A stretch of DNA of 34,291 nt from Deltaproteobacteria bacterium. Lineage in GTDB: Bacteria; SAR324; NAC60-12. The notes beneath the pieces were generated by a model. The model searched no databases. It was not told the DNA's origin and saw only the letters and a program-made list of their open reading frames with translations. Positions 1-9,525 of the stretch are shown here, piece by piece; within the stretch, counting starts at the first letter, position 1; each line of letters begins with the position of its first letter. Location: contig PBTB01000129.1 in the NCBI GenBank assembly GCA_002726945.1, positions 1-34,291 of the forward strand, in the 5' to 3' direction. The position numbers were made by a program, and so were the translations under genes.

Positions 1-145
1 AGATCTTGTTCAAAATAATCCCTGTCAAAAAACAGGGGAAATACAATCTAAATGTGCAATTGCAGGATTTAGGTAAAACAATGTAATTCCCAATTCCTGA
101 ATGTCCAGGACTTACGAAAATTTTTTCTAAAGCACTGATATTATG

Positions 146-304
146 ATAGTCGCCCTCTGGAGTGTTGTTCCTCTGAAAAATCGGGAACAATAACTGGAAA
201 CCGGGGGACACGCACCGGAAAACGCCGTCTCTTTGCAAAATCCCAACACTTGACAGGGTGACCCCTGCTGAGGACAGGCGTCAACACTCCAGAGGGGGGC
301 TGTC
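146..304 (+). repeat. Dispersed ~159-bp structured repeat, copy 1 (intact)
   Basis: Ends CTCTGGAGTGTTG ... CAACACTCCAGAG are perfect inverted complements; the interior (TGTTCCTCTGAAAAATCGGGAACAATAACTG...CCGGAAAACGCCGTCTCTTTGCAAAATCCCAACACTTGACAGGGTGA) matches three other copies in this window. Confidence 0.9.
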
Positions 305-375
305 CAGTTCTCAAACCCGAGTGCAACCCCGAACATTGCTAAAAACTCTCAAGTTCTTCACAGGGACGATATTTT

Positions 376-1146
376 CTAATCAACGCTAACCCCCTCCGCC
401 GTCAGTACGGGTTTTCCCAAATACTGAACCAACTCCTGAAACGCTCCCAGAATTTCCGAATCTGACTCGGGATAGCGTAACCGCAGGCTAACCTGTCCCC
501 AATGAGTTCCTGAGTGGGCGTAGATACCCAGACGTGCTTGCGGATAGTTTTCGTCAAACTGCCTCACGGCACCAGCAAGGTCGCCTTCCCGTGCCTCCAA
601 GCGGACTTCGGCTCGTTTTGTTGGAATGGCGGCTTGCACTCTCCCAAACAGTGGCAGAATTTGTGGAACCATCGCTTTGAGCATCTTTGGAAATCCGGGA
701 AACGCGAAAATGCCGGAGTGGTGGAACCCGGGGGCGCCATGGGGGTTCTTCAGCAATTCGCAGCCTTCCGGGAGCATCGTCATGTTCTGCCGACTCTCAT
801 TGAATTCTCCACCGTAACGTTCGGCCAGTAGCGCCCAGCAGTCCGGATGTGTGACCACCTGCACTCCCAGCGCCGCAGCAATGCCTTCACGGGTGCAGTC
901 GTCATGTGTGCCGCCGATGCCTCCGGAAACGCAGATCGGAAAGTGACTGGATCCCTTGAGTTGCTGAAGCCAGTGGGCGATCACCGCAATGTCATCCGGC
1001 AGGCTGAGTGCGACGTTGGCCGGGTGCCCCTGATCATGGAGCCAGTTGGTCAGCCATTGAGCGTTTTCATTACCCCGCTCTCCCAACACCAACTCATCCC
1101 CCACTGTTACCACCGCGGCACCAGCCTGATCCTCTTTTTTTGACAT
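376..1146 (-). CDS. CinA N-terminal / MoaB-Mog-like (molybdopterin-binding domain) protein
   Basis: MSKKEDQAGAAVVTVGDELVLGERGNENAQWLTNWL...CVSGGIGGTHDDCTREGIAAALG resembles CinA/MoCF domain motifs. Start placed at the ATG ending at 1146, because the longer ORF to 1299 runs into repeat copy 2. Confidence 0.8.
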   Translation of the reverse strand: MSKKEDQAGAAVVTVGDELVLGERGNENAQWLTNWLHDQGHPANVALSLPDDIAVIAHWLQQLKGSSHFPICVSGGIGGTHDDCTREGIAAALGVQVVTHPDCWALLAERYGGEFNESRQNMTMLPEGCELLKNPHGAPGFHHSGIFAFPGFPKMLKAMVPQILPLFGRVQAAIPTKRAEVRLEAREGDLAGAVRQFDENYPQARLGIYAHSGTHWGQVSLRLRYPESDSEILGAFQELVQYLGKPVLTAEGVSVD

Positions 1147-1159
1147 GTTCAATTGCTGG

Positions 1160-1318
1160 TCGTCTCCCCCTCGAGGGTTGTTCCTCTGAAAATCGGGACC
1201 AATAACTGTAAACCGGGGGGAACGTACCGGAAAACACCGTCTCTTTGCAAAATCCCAACACTTGACAGGGTGAATCTTGCTGAGGACAGGCACCAACACT
1301 CAAGAGGGGGGGCTATCC
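1160..1318 (+). repeat. Dispersed ~159-bp structured repeat, copy 2
   Basis: Near-identical to copy 1 across its length (GGTTGTTCCTCTGAAAATCGGGACCAATAACTGTAAACCGGGGGGAACGTACCGGAAAACACCGTCTCTTTGCAAAATCCCAACACTTGACAGGGTGAATCTTGCTGAGGACAGGCACCAACACTCAAGAGGGGG). Confidence 0.9.
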
Positions 1319-1513
1319 AGATATTAAATATCTCTAATTTCACCGAGAGTCAAGCCCGATTGCACCATCCTTGGCGACTCCCTCCAACTGGAACCTCCGA
1401 CCCTGCCGATTTCCCCGTTGACTTGCTCAAATCAAGGTGATACTCCTAAAGCCAAAGTACCGGGAGAAGAATCCCCATTGTCCTCAGAAAATTCACTTGA
1501 CACTCGAACGGGG

Positions 1514-1880
1514 ATAGTTCCCCTCTTGAGGGTTGTTCCTCTGAAAATCGGGAAAAATAACTGAAATCCGGAGCAACGCTCCGGAAAACGCAGTCTATCT
1601 TGTGCTTGGCAGAAAATTAGTCAACTACATGATATTTAATGGTATTCACCTATTTTCAAGAAACGAGGATTTTGGGGAAACTCATCAAAAATCCCATTTT
1701 TTGCTGATTTTGGCCATCTGAACACGGTATCAAACAAATCCTCATCCTGTTAAATTCAAGAAATATCGTTTAATATCAGAAATTTGTGTATTTTATTCCA
1801 AGCACTATCTTGCAAAATCCCAACCCTTTACAGGATGAATTTTGCTGAGGACAGGCACCAACACTCCAGAGGAGGACTAT
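1514..1880 (+). repeat. Dispersed ~159-bp structured repeat, copy 3, interrupted by a 202-bp insertion
   Basis: Left half 1514-1602 and right half 1805-1880 match copies 1 and 2. Removing 202 bp plus one 8-bp duplication restores a repeat of about 159 bp. Confidence 0.88.
1603..1804. mobile_element. 202-bp non-coding MITE-like element with 8-bp target site duplication
   Basis: Starts TGCTTGGCAGAAAAT; the reverse complement of its end is TGCTTGGAATAAAAT (13/15 terminal inverted repeat). Flanked on both sides by CTATCTTG (1595-1602 and 1805-1812). AT-rich interior without an ORF. Confidence 0.85.
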
Positions 1881-2050
1881 CGACTTTTTACGAGCCCATC
1901 AAATGTAAAAACCAGAAGACGTTATAGCACGGTTGCACCTCCAGAAGACCGCTTTGAAGCCAGCACTCACTTCGGTCATGGCCGGAGCTTTCATGTCCTT
2001 CAGGTTGACGTTCGCCTCCTGAATCCATAACCTCAACAAGGAGTATGATC

Positions 2051-3628
2051 ATGTCCAAAAAAACCACGATCCTTGCCATCGCACTTGCGTTTTGCACGTC
2101 ATTGTTCGCCGCGAATCCGGTGTCGGCAGAATCCACCCTCCGAGTGGTGATGCACTCGGATCTGAAGATCGTTGACCCGGTCTGGACCACCGCTTACATG
2201 TCCCGGAACTACGGATACATGGTGTATGATACACTGTTTGCACTTGACAGCAACCTGCACGTCCAGCCGCAAATGGTGGGGGATTATTCGGTGAGTGACA
2301 ACAAACTCACCTACACCATGACTTTGCGCGACGGACTGATGTTCCACGACGGCGCACCTGTCACTGCCGCAGATGCTGTGGCTTCTCTCAAACGTTGGGG
2401 GCAAAAAGACGGGATGGGGCAAATGTTGATGGAATACACTGCCGATTTGAGCGCAGTCGACGACAAGACTCTGAAATTGATCTTGAAAAAGCCGTTCGGG
2501 CTGGTGCTGGACGCGCTGGCGAAGCCGAGTTCCAACGTGCCCTTCATCATGCCCAAGCGTGTGGCGGACACTCCGGCGTCGGAACAGATCAAGGACCACA
2601 CGGGTTCCGGACCCTTCATCTTCAAGGAGGACGAGTGGAAACCAGGCGACCGCACGGTGTTCGTGAAGAACCCGAACTACAAGGCACGGAGTGAGCCGTC
2701 GAGTTGGATGTCAGGCAGCAAGGCCGTGAACGTGGACCGCGTGGAGTGGATTTCCATCAAGGACCACCAGACCGCCGTCAATGCCCTGCTCGCAGGCGAG
2801 ATTGATTACATGGAATCGGTCCCGCATGACCTGCTTCCGTTGCTGGACGCGGACCCGAATGTCCAGACAGCGGTGCTGAATCCGCTGGGGAATCAGTACA
2901 TGTACCGCATGAACCATCTGCATCCGCCGTTTGACGATGTCCGGGTTCGCCGTGCCGCCATGTGGGCTGTCAACCAGAAGGACTTTCTGCAAGGCGTGAT
3001 CGGCAATCCGAAGTACTACAAGGAATGCGCCGCCATGTTCTTCTGCGACACCCCGCTGGCCACGGACAAGGGAGCGGAGATCATGATGCGCTCGGACTAC
3101 GAAAAGTCGAAGGCGCTGCTGAAGGAAGCCGGCTACGACGGCACCCCGATTGTGCTGATGCACTCCACCGACCTGAATGTCCTTGCCAATCTGGCCCCCG
3201 TGGCCAAGCAGAATCTGGAACGCGGCGGTTTCAAGGTGGACATGCAGTCAATGGACTGGCAGACCCTTGTCTCCCGGCGTTCCAAGCAGGATCCTCCGGG
3301 GAAGGTCGGCTGGAACCTCTTCATGACTTCCTGGCAATCTCTGGACATCCTCAATCCTATCATGGCAGCAGGTTACCGGGCAAACTGTAACAAGGCGTGG
3401 TTCGGCTGGCCCTGCGACACGACAATGGAAGTTCTACGCAAGGCCTTTGCCGAGGAGCCGGATCCGGCACAACAGAAGGCCATCGCCGAGGCGATTCAGA
3501 TCCGTGCTATGGAGTACGGCACTCACGGTCATGGAGGTCAGTGGCTGGATGTCACGGCATGGCGCAAGGATCAGATTTCCAATGTCCCAAATGCTCCGCT
3601 TCCGGTGCAATGGAGCATTTCAAAGTAA
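2051..3628 (+). CDS. Peptide/oligopeptide ABC transporter substrate-binding protein (SBP_bac_5 family)
   Basis: Signal peptide MSKKTTILAIALAFCTSLFAANPVSAE; ESTLRVVMHSDLKIVDPVWTTAYMSRNYGYMVYDTL is SBP_bac_5-like; AAGGAG at 2038-2043 fits the ATG at 2051. Confidence 0.92.
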   Translation: MSKKTTILAIALAFCTSLFAANPVSAESTLRVVMHSDLKIVDPVWTTAYMSRNYGYMVYDTLFALDSNLHVQPQMVGDYSVSDNKLTYTMTLRDGLMFHDGAPVTAADAVASLKRWGQKDGMGQMLMEYTADLSAVDDKTLKLILKKPFGLVLDALAKPSSNVPFIMPKRVADTPASEQIKDHTGSGPFIFKEDEWKPGDRTVFVKNPNYKARSEPSSWMSGSKAVNVDRVEWISIKDHQTAVNALLAGEIDYMESVPHDLLPLLDADPNVQTAVLNPLGNQYMYRMNHLHPPFDDVRVRRAAMWAVNQKDFLQGVIGNPKYYKECAAMFFCDTPLATDKGAEIMMRSDYEKSKALLKEAGYDGTPIVLMHSTDLNVLANLAPVAKQNLERGGFKVDMQSMDWQTLVSRRSKQDPPGKVGWNLFMTSWQSLDILNPIMAAGYRANCNKAWFGWPCDTTMEVLRKAFAEEPDPAQQKAIAEAIQIRAMEYGTHGHGGQWLDVTAWRKDQISNVPNAPLPVQWSISK

Positions 3629-3666
3629 GGCGCTCCGGAACCTTAGCGAAGAGATCCCAACGGACC

Positions 3667-4608
3667 ATGCTTGGTTTTCTCGTCCGTCGTATTTTGGCCA
3701 CCATTCCGGTCTTGGCAATGGTGGCCCTCTTCGTGTTTTTCATGCTGCGACTCACGCCGGGAGACCCTGCTGCGATTCTGGCGGGAGACAACGGCGAGCC
3801 GCATCAAATCGAGGCCATCCGCGAAGCACTGGGCCTGAACGAACCCATCCTCACCCAACTCACCATCTGGCTGGGCAACATCCTGCAAGGTGATTTGGGC
3901 GAGTCGTTCTTCTTCAACAAGAAGGTGACGGAACTGATCGCCATGCGGGTGGACGCGACCCTCTCGCTGGCCATCGTGACGCTGATCATCACACTGGCGG
4001 TAGCGATTCCACTTGGAGTGTTGGCGGCTTACCGACACGGCTCGTGGGTGGACCGGTTGGTGATGGGCTTTTCCGTGCTGGGATTCTCCGTCCCCATTTT
4101 TGTGTTGGGATATTTTCTCATCTTCATCTTCTCGGTGAAGCTCAACTGGTTTCCGGTGCAGGGCTTCAAGAGCATCAGTGATGGCTTCTGGCCGTTCCTG
4201 CACCACCTGATTCTGCCTAGCCTCACCCTCAGCGTCATTTACATCGCACTCATTGCCCGCATGACCCGCGCCAGCGTCATCGAGGTGCTGAACGAGGACT
4301 ACATCCGCACCGCCTACGCCAAGGGTTTGAGCAACATGGTGGTGTTGATGCGTCATGCCTTGCACAATGCGGCGGTCCCGATCGTCACCATCACTGGAAT
4401 TGGCGTCGCCCTGCTGATCGGCGGGGTGGTCGTGACCGAGAGCGTGTACAACATTCCGGGCTTGGGGCGGCTCACCGTGGACGCTGTGCTGGGTCGGGAC
4501 TACCCTACGATTCAAGCATTGATCCTTGTGTTCTCCTGTGTTTACGTCGTGATCAACCTGTTGATTGACCTCTCCTACACCCTGCTCGATCCGAGGATCC
4601 GGTATTGA
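3667..4608 (+). CDS. Peptide ABC transporter permease (DppB-like)
   Basis: MLGFLVRRILATIPVLAMVALFVFFMLRLTPGDPAAILAGD, with C-terminal GLGRLTVDAVLGRDYPTIQALILVFSCVYVVINLLIDLSYTLLDPRIRY typical of DppB/OppB. Confidence 0.93.
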   Translation: MLGFLVRRILATIPVLAMVALFVFFMLRLTPGDPAAILAGDNGEPHQIEAIREALGLNEPILTQLTIWLGNILQGDLGESFFFNKKVTELIAMRVDATLSLAIVTLIITLAVAIPLGVLAAYRHGSWVDRLVMGFSVLGFSVPIFVLGYFLIFIFSVKLNWFPVQGFKSISDGFWPFLHHLILPSLTLSVIYIALIARMTRASVIEVLNEDYIRTAYAKGLSNMVVLMRHALHNAAVPIVTITGIGVALLIGGVVVTESVYNIPGLGRLTVDAVLGRDYPTIQALILVFSCVYVVINLLIDLSYTLLDPRIRY

Positions 4609-5555
4609 GTGCCCCTGAGGAATCCCCCATAGCACTGGAGGTGGACAGCGCGGCCAGTGCTGCGGCAGTCTCCCGGCCCCGGACCGTCTTGCAGATGCTG
4701 GTCCGCAACCCCAGCGTCTGTTTTGGCGGTGTGGTGCTGGTGGTGATGCTGCTGACGGCTCTGCTGGCACCGTTTTTGGGTACGATCGACCCCAGCAACA
4801 TTGATCCAATTTACCGCAACAAGGTTCCGGGCACGGAGCGCATGCTGCGGCTGGACGACGGCAGTGAGGTGCCGATCACCCACTGGATGGGAACCGACAT
4901 GCTCGGACGCGACGTGTACAGCCGCGTGATTTACGGCAGCCAGATTTCACTTGTGGTCGGATTGGCGGTGGCGATTTTGAGCATCGCCGTCGGACTCACC
5001 ATCGGCTTGGTTTCCGGGTACATCCGTTGGCTGGATGGCATTGTCATGCGCATCATGGACGGACTGATGGCGATTCCAGGAATCCTGCTCGCGATTGCGC
5101 TGATGTCCTTGTTCAACGCGGGTTTGGGCACGGTGATTTTTGCGATCTTCATTCCGGAAATCCCACGGGTGGTGCGGCTCGTGCGCTCCATCGTGCTTTC
5201 GATCCGGGAGGAACCCTATGTGGAGGCAGCGATTTCCGTGGGCACCTCGGTGCCGCTGATCCTCATCCGGCATGTGCTGCCCAACACCATCGCCCCACTC
5301 ATCGTGCAGGGGACCTACATCTGTGCGTCCGCAATTCTGGTGGAAGCGATCCTCAGTTTTTTGGGGGTGGGCATCCCCCCGGAGATTCCAACCTGGGGCA
5401 ACATCATGGCCGAGGGCCGGATGCTGTTTCGCGTCTTCCCGCACAATTTGCTCTACCCCGGCATCTTTCTCGCCTTCACCATCCTCGCAGTCAACGTGCT
5501 AGGCGATGGTCTGCGGGACACCCTCGATCCGCGCATGGCGAAGCGGTTGGGGTAA
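4605..5555 (+). CDS. Peptide ABC transporter permease (DppC-like)
   Basis: TTG start overlaps the previous stop by 4 bp; HWMGTDMLGRDVYSRVIYGSQISL and GDGLRDTLDPRMAKRLG are DppC/OppC motifs. Confidence 0.93.
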   Translation: MSAPEESPIALEVDSAASAAAVSRPRTVLQMLVRNPSVCFGGVVLVVMLLTALLAPFLGTIDPSNIDPIYRNKVPGTERMLRLDDGSEVPITHWMGTDMLGRDVYSRVIYGSQISLVVGLAVAILSIAVGLTIGLVSGYIRWLDGIVMRIMDGLMAIPGILLAIALMSLFNAGLGTVIFAIFIPEIPRVVRLVRSIVLSIREEPYVEAAISVGTSVPLILIRHVLPNTIAPLIVQGTYICASAILVEAILSFLGVGIPPEIPTWGNIMAEGRMLFRVFPHNLLYPGIFLAFTILAVNVLGDGLRDTLDPRMAKRLG

Positions 5556-5559
5556 AAGG

Positions 5560-7182
5560 ATGCAACCTGTCCTGAAAATCGACAACCTCAGTGTGCAACT
5601 GCCCAAGGGCGCGGATCGGCAGCATGCCCTTGAGTACGTCAGTTTTGAGGTGCATCCCGGCGAAATCCTCTGCCTCGTCGGGGAGTCCGGTTCCGGAAAA
5701 TCGGTGACGGGCCTGAGCGTGATGGGCTTGCTGCCCAAGGGGCAGCTCACGCCCGTTTCCGGACAAATCCTGCTACAGGACGAGAATCTGCTCGAAGCCA
5801 GCGACGAGCGGCTGCGGGATTTGCGCTGCACCGGAATGTCGATGATCTTTCAGGAGCCGATGACGGCGCTCAACCCCGTGATGCGCTGCGGGGATCAGAT
5901 TGACGAGGTGCTGCGCACGCACATCCGGCTTGCTCCAAAAGAACGCACCCAGCGCATCCTCCGGATCATGGAGGAAGTCCGGTTGCCGGAGCCGAAGCGT
6001 CTGATCAACACCTACCCGCATCAACTCTCCGGAGGCCAGCGCCAGCGCATCATGATCGCGATGGCGCTCGTCCTCGAACCCGTGCTGCTGATTGCGGATG
6101 AGCCGACCACTGCCCTCGACGTGACCACGCAGGCGAGCATCCTCCAACTCATCCGGGACATCCAGCGGGATCACCAGACCGGGGTCTTGTTCATCACCCA
6201 TGACTTTGGAGTGGTTGCGGAAATTGCTGACCGTGTGGCCGTGATGCAATGGGGCAAGGTGGTTGAGTTTGGGGAAGCCAAGCAGGTGCTGTCCAATCCG
6301 CAACACGCCTACACGCGCATGTTGATCCGCTCGGTGCCGAGCATGACACCCAGCCAACGGGAACGGGATGCGTCCGCGCAGGTGGTGCTGAACACCTCCG
6401 GACTTTCCAAGACTTACAGCGAACGTGCATTCTTCCGAAGCACCCGCACCGTTCATGCCGTGCAGAAGGTGGACCTTGAGGTGCGGCGTGGGGAAACCTT
6501 GGGCATCGTTGGCGAATCCGGTTCCGGAAAAACCACGGTCGCCCGCTGCATCGCCAGACTGACCGACCCCTCCAGCGGCGAGATCTTTTTGGATGGCAAA
6601 GAAATCGGACGGCTCCGAACAGGACAACTGCGCCCCTACCGCCGTCGCATCCAAATCATTTTTCAGGATCCATACCGCTCCCTTAATCCGCGTCGGGTGG
6701 TGGGCGACTCCATTATCGAGGGGGCGACCAACTACGGACTCCCACGCGACAAAGCTTTGGAGCGGGCACGGTCCCTGATGGAATTGGTGCAACTCGACCC
6801 CAACGTGCTGGACCGCTTTCCACACCAGTTTTCCGGAGGACAGCGCCAGCGCATCTGCATCGCCCGCGCACTCACGATGGAACCGGAGGTCTTGATTGCA
6901 GACGAAGCGGTTTCCGCACTCGATGTTTCGGTGCAGGCCCAAGTTCTCAAACTGCTTGACGATGTCCGGAAGCACTTCAACCTCGCCCTGCTCTTCATTA
7001 CACACGACCTGCGCGTGGCCGCGCAAATCTGCGACACCATGGCCGTGATGAGCCAAAGCAAGGTTGTCGAGTACGGACTCACTCGCGACGTGTTCACCAA
7101 CCCTCAGCACGAGTACACCCAATCCCTGCTCAACGCCGCTCCCGGCAAGGGCTGGGACTTCGGCGCGTTCCTCGCGCCCTGA
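5560..7182 (+). CDS. Fused dipeptide ABC transporter ATP-binding protein (DppD-DppF/YejF/GsiA-like)
   Basis: Two Walker A motifs ([16 protein letters not shown]), two [16 protein letters not shown] signatures, two Walker B motifs ([24 protein letters not shown]). Confidence 0.94.
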   Translation: MQPVLKIDNLSVQLPKGADRQHALEYVSFEVHPGEILCLVGESGSGKSVTGLSVMGLLPKGQLTPVSGQILLQDENLLEASDERLRDLRCTGMSMIFQEPMTALNPVMRCGDQIDEVLRTHIRLAPKERTQRILRIMEEVRLPEPKRLINTYPHQLSGGQRQRIMIAMALVLEPVLLIADEPTTALDVTTQASILQLIRDIQRDHQTGVLFITHDFGVVAEIADRVAVMQWGKVVEFGEAKQVLSNPQHAYTRMLIRSVPSMTPSQRERDASAQVVLNTSGLSKTYSERAFFRSTRTVHAVQKVDLEVRRGETLGIVGESGSGKTTVARCIARLTDPSSGEIFLDGKEIGRLRTGQLRPYRRRIQIIFQDPYRSLNPRRVVGDSIIEGATNYGLPRDKALERARSLMELVQLDPNVLDRFPHQFSGGQRQRICIARALTMEPEVLIADEAVSALDVSVQAQVLKLLDDVRKHFNLALLFITHDLRVAAQICDTMAVMSQSKVVEYGLTRDVFTNPQHEYTQSLLNAAPGKGWDFGAFLAP

Positions 7183-7222
7183 GCGAAAACCGCAGTCACG
7201 TTCAATCTCCCACTGAGAAAAC

Positions 7223-7261
7223 CCTGGATAACAGTGTTCGGTTCTTAACGTCTTTTACTAT
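7223..7261 (-). mobile_element. Relic terminus related to the ~115-bp TA-type insertion at 15299-15413
   Basis: Minus strand ATAGTAAAAGACGTTAAGAACCGAACACTGTTATCCAGG against ATAGTAAAATCCGTTAAAAATCGAACACTATGATCTAGG in the insertion of repeat copy 4 (32/39 by manual alignment). Confidence 0.65.
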
Positions 7262-7919
7262 CAGTCCGTCCGAGCGTCTGTCCGGTCTTGGCCCAGTCGT
7301 CGAGGAAGGCTTTCAGCCCCTTGTCCGTGAGCGGGTGGTTGAAGAGTTGGAAGATGACCTTCGGGGGCGCAGTGAAGACATCGGAACCGATTTTTGCGGC
7401 AGCGAGGACGTGTTGCGGGCCGCGCACCGAGGCGGTGAGGATTTGTGTGTCAAAGCCGTAGTTGTCGTAAATCTCGCGGATGTCGGCGATGAGTTCCATG
7501 CCGTCCTGGCCGAGGTCGTCCAACCGTCCCACAAACGGGCTGATGTAGCGGGCACCCGCCTTGGCCGCGAGCAGGGCTTGGTTGGCGCTGAAGCAGAGGG
7601 TGACATTGACCGGATGTCTGTCCTGACTGAGCGTTTTGCAGGCCCGGATGCCTGCCGGAGTGAGTGGCACCTTGACGACCATGTTGTCCGCGATTTCCCG
7701 CAACCAGCGTCCTTCTCGGACCATCCCTTCCGCCTCGGTGGAAACGGTTTCTCCAGAAATGTCGCCGGGACAGATCGAGCAGATTTCCACCAGCACCTCC
7801 CGGATGTCGCGCCCGGACTTGGCGATGAGGCTGGGGTTGGTGGTCACACCATCAATGATACCCAAATCTTGGAGGACTTGGATTTCCTGGACCTCGGCGG
7901 TGTCGGCAAAGATTTTCAT
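7245..7919 (-). CDS. Transaldolase, small type (TalC / fructose-6-phosphate aldolase-like)
   Basis: [38 protein letters not shown]...VKVPLTPAG...[33 protein letters not shown]. Confidence 0.95.
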   Translation of the reverse strand: MKIFADTAEVQEIQVLQDLGIIDGVTTNPSLIAKSGRDIREVLVEICSICPGDISGETVSTEAEGMVREGRWLREIADNMVVKVPLTPAGIRACKTLSQDRHPVNVTLCFSANQALLAAKAGARYISPFVGRLDDLGQDGMELIADIREIYDNYGFDTQILTASVRGPQHVLAAAKIGSDVFTAPPKVIFQLFNHPLTDKGLKAFLDDWAKTGQTLGRTDSKRR

Positions 7920-7984
7920 GAGTTGTTTGGGTTGGGGTTAGGAGCTTATGCATGAAAAAAGTCTCCTAGAATCGTCTTTCGTTT

Positions 7985-9520
7985 TCAAGAGGAATTGGCG
8001 CTTTGCTCAAACTGCGGGCAAAAACCGCCGTCTGCTTGCGGGACGAAGCGCAAAATGCGGTCAATGCAGGTGAGGGTATCCTCGGAGGCGTGGGTGATGT
8101 ACAGCACCTGCGTCGCGGTTTCGTGGCCGATGCGGTCCACAAGGCGCAGGATGCGCTCGCGATTTTGCGGATCCAACCCTTGACACGGCTCGTCAAGGAT
8201 GAGCAACTCCGGATGCTTGACCAGCGCCCGCACGAGCAGGAGCAGCCTCTGCTGACCGTAGGAGAGCTTTTGGTACTCGCCAGCGGCCAAGGTTTCCAGC
8301 CCAAGCGCGGCGACCCACGCTTCGGCTTGGGCGCGTTGGACGGGTGAGGCTTGGCGGTAAAGTCCGATGGAGTCGAAGAATCCGGAAAGGACAACGTGGC
8401 GGCCTTGGATTTCGTTGCGGTACTTCACCTGAAATTCCGAGGACACCAAGCCGATGCGCTGCTTGAGATCCCAGATGCTTTCACCAGAACCACGTTTGTG
8501 GCCGAAAATCCGGATGTCATTGGAGTACGCCTGCAAGTGCTCCCCGCAGATGAGGTTGAGCAGTGTTGACTTGCCTGCACCGTTCGGTCCCACCACCCTC
8601 CAGTTCTCTTTGGAGTGCACCGTCCAGTCCAGCCCGTTCAGCACCACCTTTTCGCCATAGCGCACGGTCACGTTGCACATCACCACCGGAGGTTCGGCGA
8701 GCGGGGATGCGGTTTCCGGCAGAGGCAGCGGGCGTTTCAATTTTGCATGAGCAGAACCCTGCACAAAAGTGGGATCGTACAAACCCCGCAGCACCTTTTC
8801 GCACAGCACCTCCTGCTGGGAACCCTGCTTGAAAATGCGCCCCGCCTTGAGCGCAAGCACATGCGAGATTTCCGGGACCACCTCGTCTGTACGATGCGTC
8901 ACCAGCAGCACGGGCAGACCGTTTTGGATGAGGGAACCGAGGGTCTGCTTGAGCCACGCGGTGCTGTTGGCGTCAAGTCCGTCAAAGGGTTCGTCGAACA
9001 GCAGCAACGCCGGATCGGCAAACAACGCCCGCAGCAGCAGCGTCTTGCGCAGTTCGCCATTCGAGAACTGCCGCAGCGGGCACTCCAGCAAATCGTCCAT
9101 CTGGAGCTGCGCCGCAAGCAGTTCCAAGCGCTGCGGACCGGGGTTCGATTCCTCAGTGATCAATTCCCGGCAGGTGAGGCCCGCCTGCTCCTTGCCGCTG
9201 TAGTCCTCCCAGCGCTCCTTGCGCTCCTCGCGGGCGATGAGTTGCTTTTGTTGATGGAGCGAGACATAGCCAATGCGCTCCGGCTTGAGCAATTCCGGAT
9301 GCCGGCGGATGGTGCCCTGAAAGTATGGACGTCGTTGGAGCAGCACCTGCACGAGCATTGTTTTTCCCGCCCCGTTGGGACCAATCAGCGCCCAGCTTTC
9401 GCCAGTCCGGAAGGTCCAGTTCAGTTTCGATAAAACCTCGTTTGCACCGAGCCGGGTGGAGACGTTTTCCAATGCAAGCAGGGCCATTCCAGTTTGGAGG
9501 ACAGACGCAGAATCGGGCAT
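7985..9520 (-). CDS. Tandem-domain ABC ATPase (ModF/PhrA-like)
   Basis: Two Walker A motifs (GPNGAGKTML, GPNGAGKSTLLNL), Walker B LLLFDEPFDGLD and LLILDEPCQGLD, signatures FSNGELRK and LSYGQQRL. ATG at 9520 lies 6 nt downstream of the preceding stop. Confidence 0.85.
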   Translation of the reverse strand: MPDSASVLQTGMALLALENVSTRLGANEVLSKLNWTFRTGESWALIGPNGAGKTMLVQVLLQRRPYFQGTIRRHPELLKPERIGYVSLHQQKQLIAREERKERWEDYSGKEQAGLTCRELITEESNPGPQRLELLAAQLQMDDLLECPLRQFSNGELRKTLLLRALFADPALLLFDEPFDGLDANSTAWLKQTLGSLIQNGLPVLLVTHRTDEVVPEISHVLALKAGRIFKQGSQQEVLCEKVLRGLYDPTFVQGSAHAKLKRPLPLPETASPLAEPPVVMCNVTVRYGEKVVLNGLDWTVHSKENWRVVGPNGAGKSTLLNLICGEHLQAYSNDIRIFGHKRGSGESIWDLKQRIGLVSSEFQVKYRNEIQGRHVVLSGFFDSIGLYRQASPVQRAQAEAWVAALGLETLAAGEYQKLSYGQQRLLLLVRALVKHPELLILDEPCQGLDPQNRERILRLVDRIGHETATQVLYITHASEDTLTCIDRILRFVPQADGGFCPQFEQSANSS

Positions 9521-9525
9521 AGCGG

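Noticed and set aside
1147-1299. N-terminal extension of the CinA/MoaB-like ORF as a genuine protein domain
   Set aside because: It is encoded by repeat copy 2. The same frame is broken by an indel and stop in copy 4, so there is no evidence of protein-level conservation.
146-1880. Copies 1-3 of the repeat as a CRISPR array
   Set aside because: Units are about 159 bp with irregular spacing including a full gene, and one copy is inverted 13 kb away. There are no short uniform repeats or spacers and no cas genes.
1888-2190. Minus-strand ORF upstream of the peptide SBP gene
   Set aside because: Overlaps the SBP signal peptide region and has no recognisable features; at most a decayed remnant.
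3643-4809. 388-aa minus-strand ORF opposite the DppB-like permease
   Set aside because: His/Gln-rich, low-complexity antisense reading; the plus strand encodes a clear permease.
5773-7122. 449-aa minus-strand ORF opposite the fused peptide ABC ATPase
   Set aside because: The plus-strand frame has complete ABC motifs. The antisense frame is an open-frame artefact of G+C-rich codon usage, with no recognisable domain.
8615-9433. 272-aa plus-strand ORF opposite the tandem ABC ATPase
   Set aside because: The opposite frame carries Walker A/B and signature motifs; this one has none.
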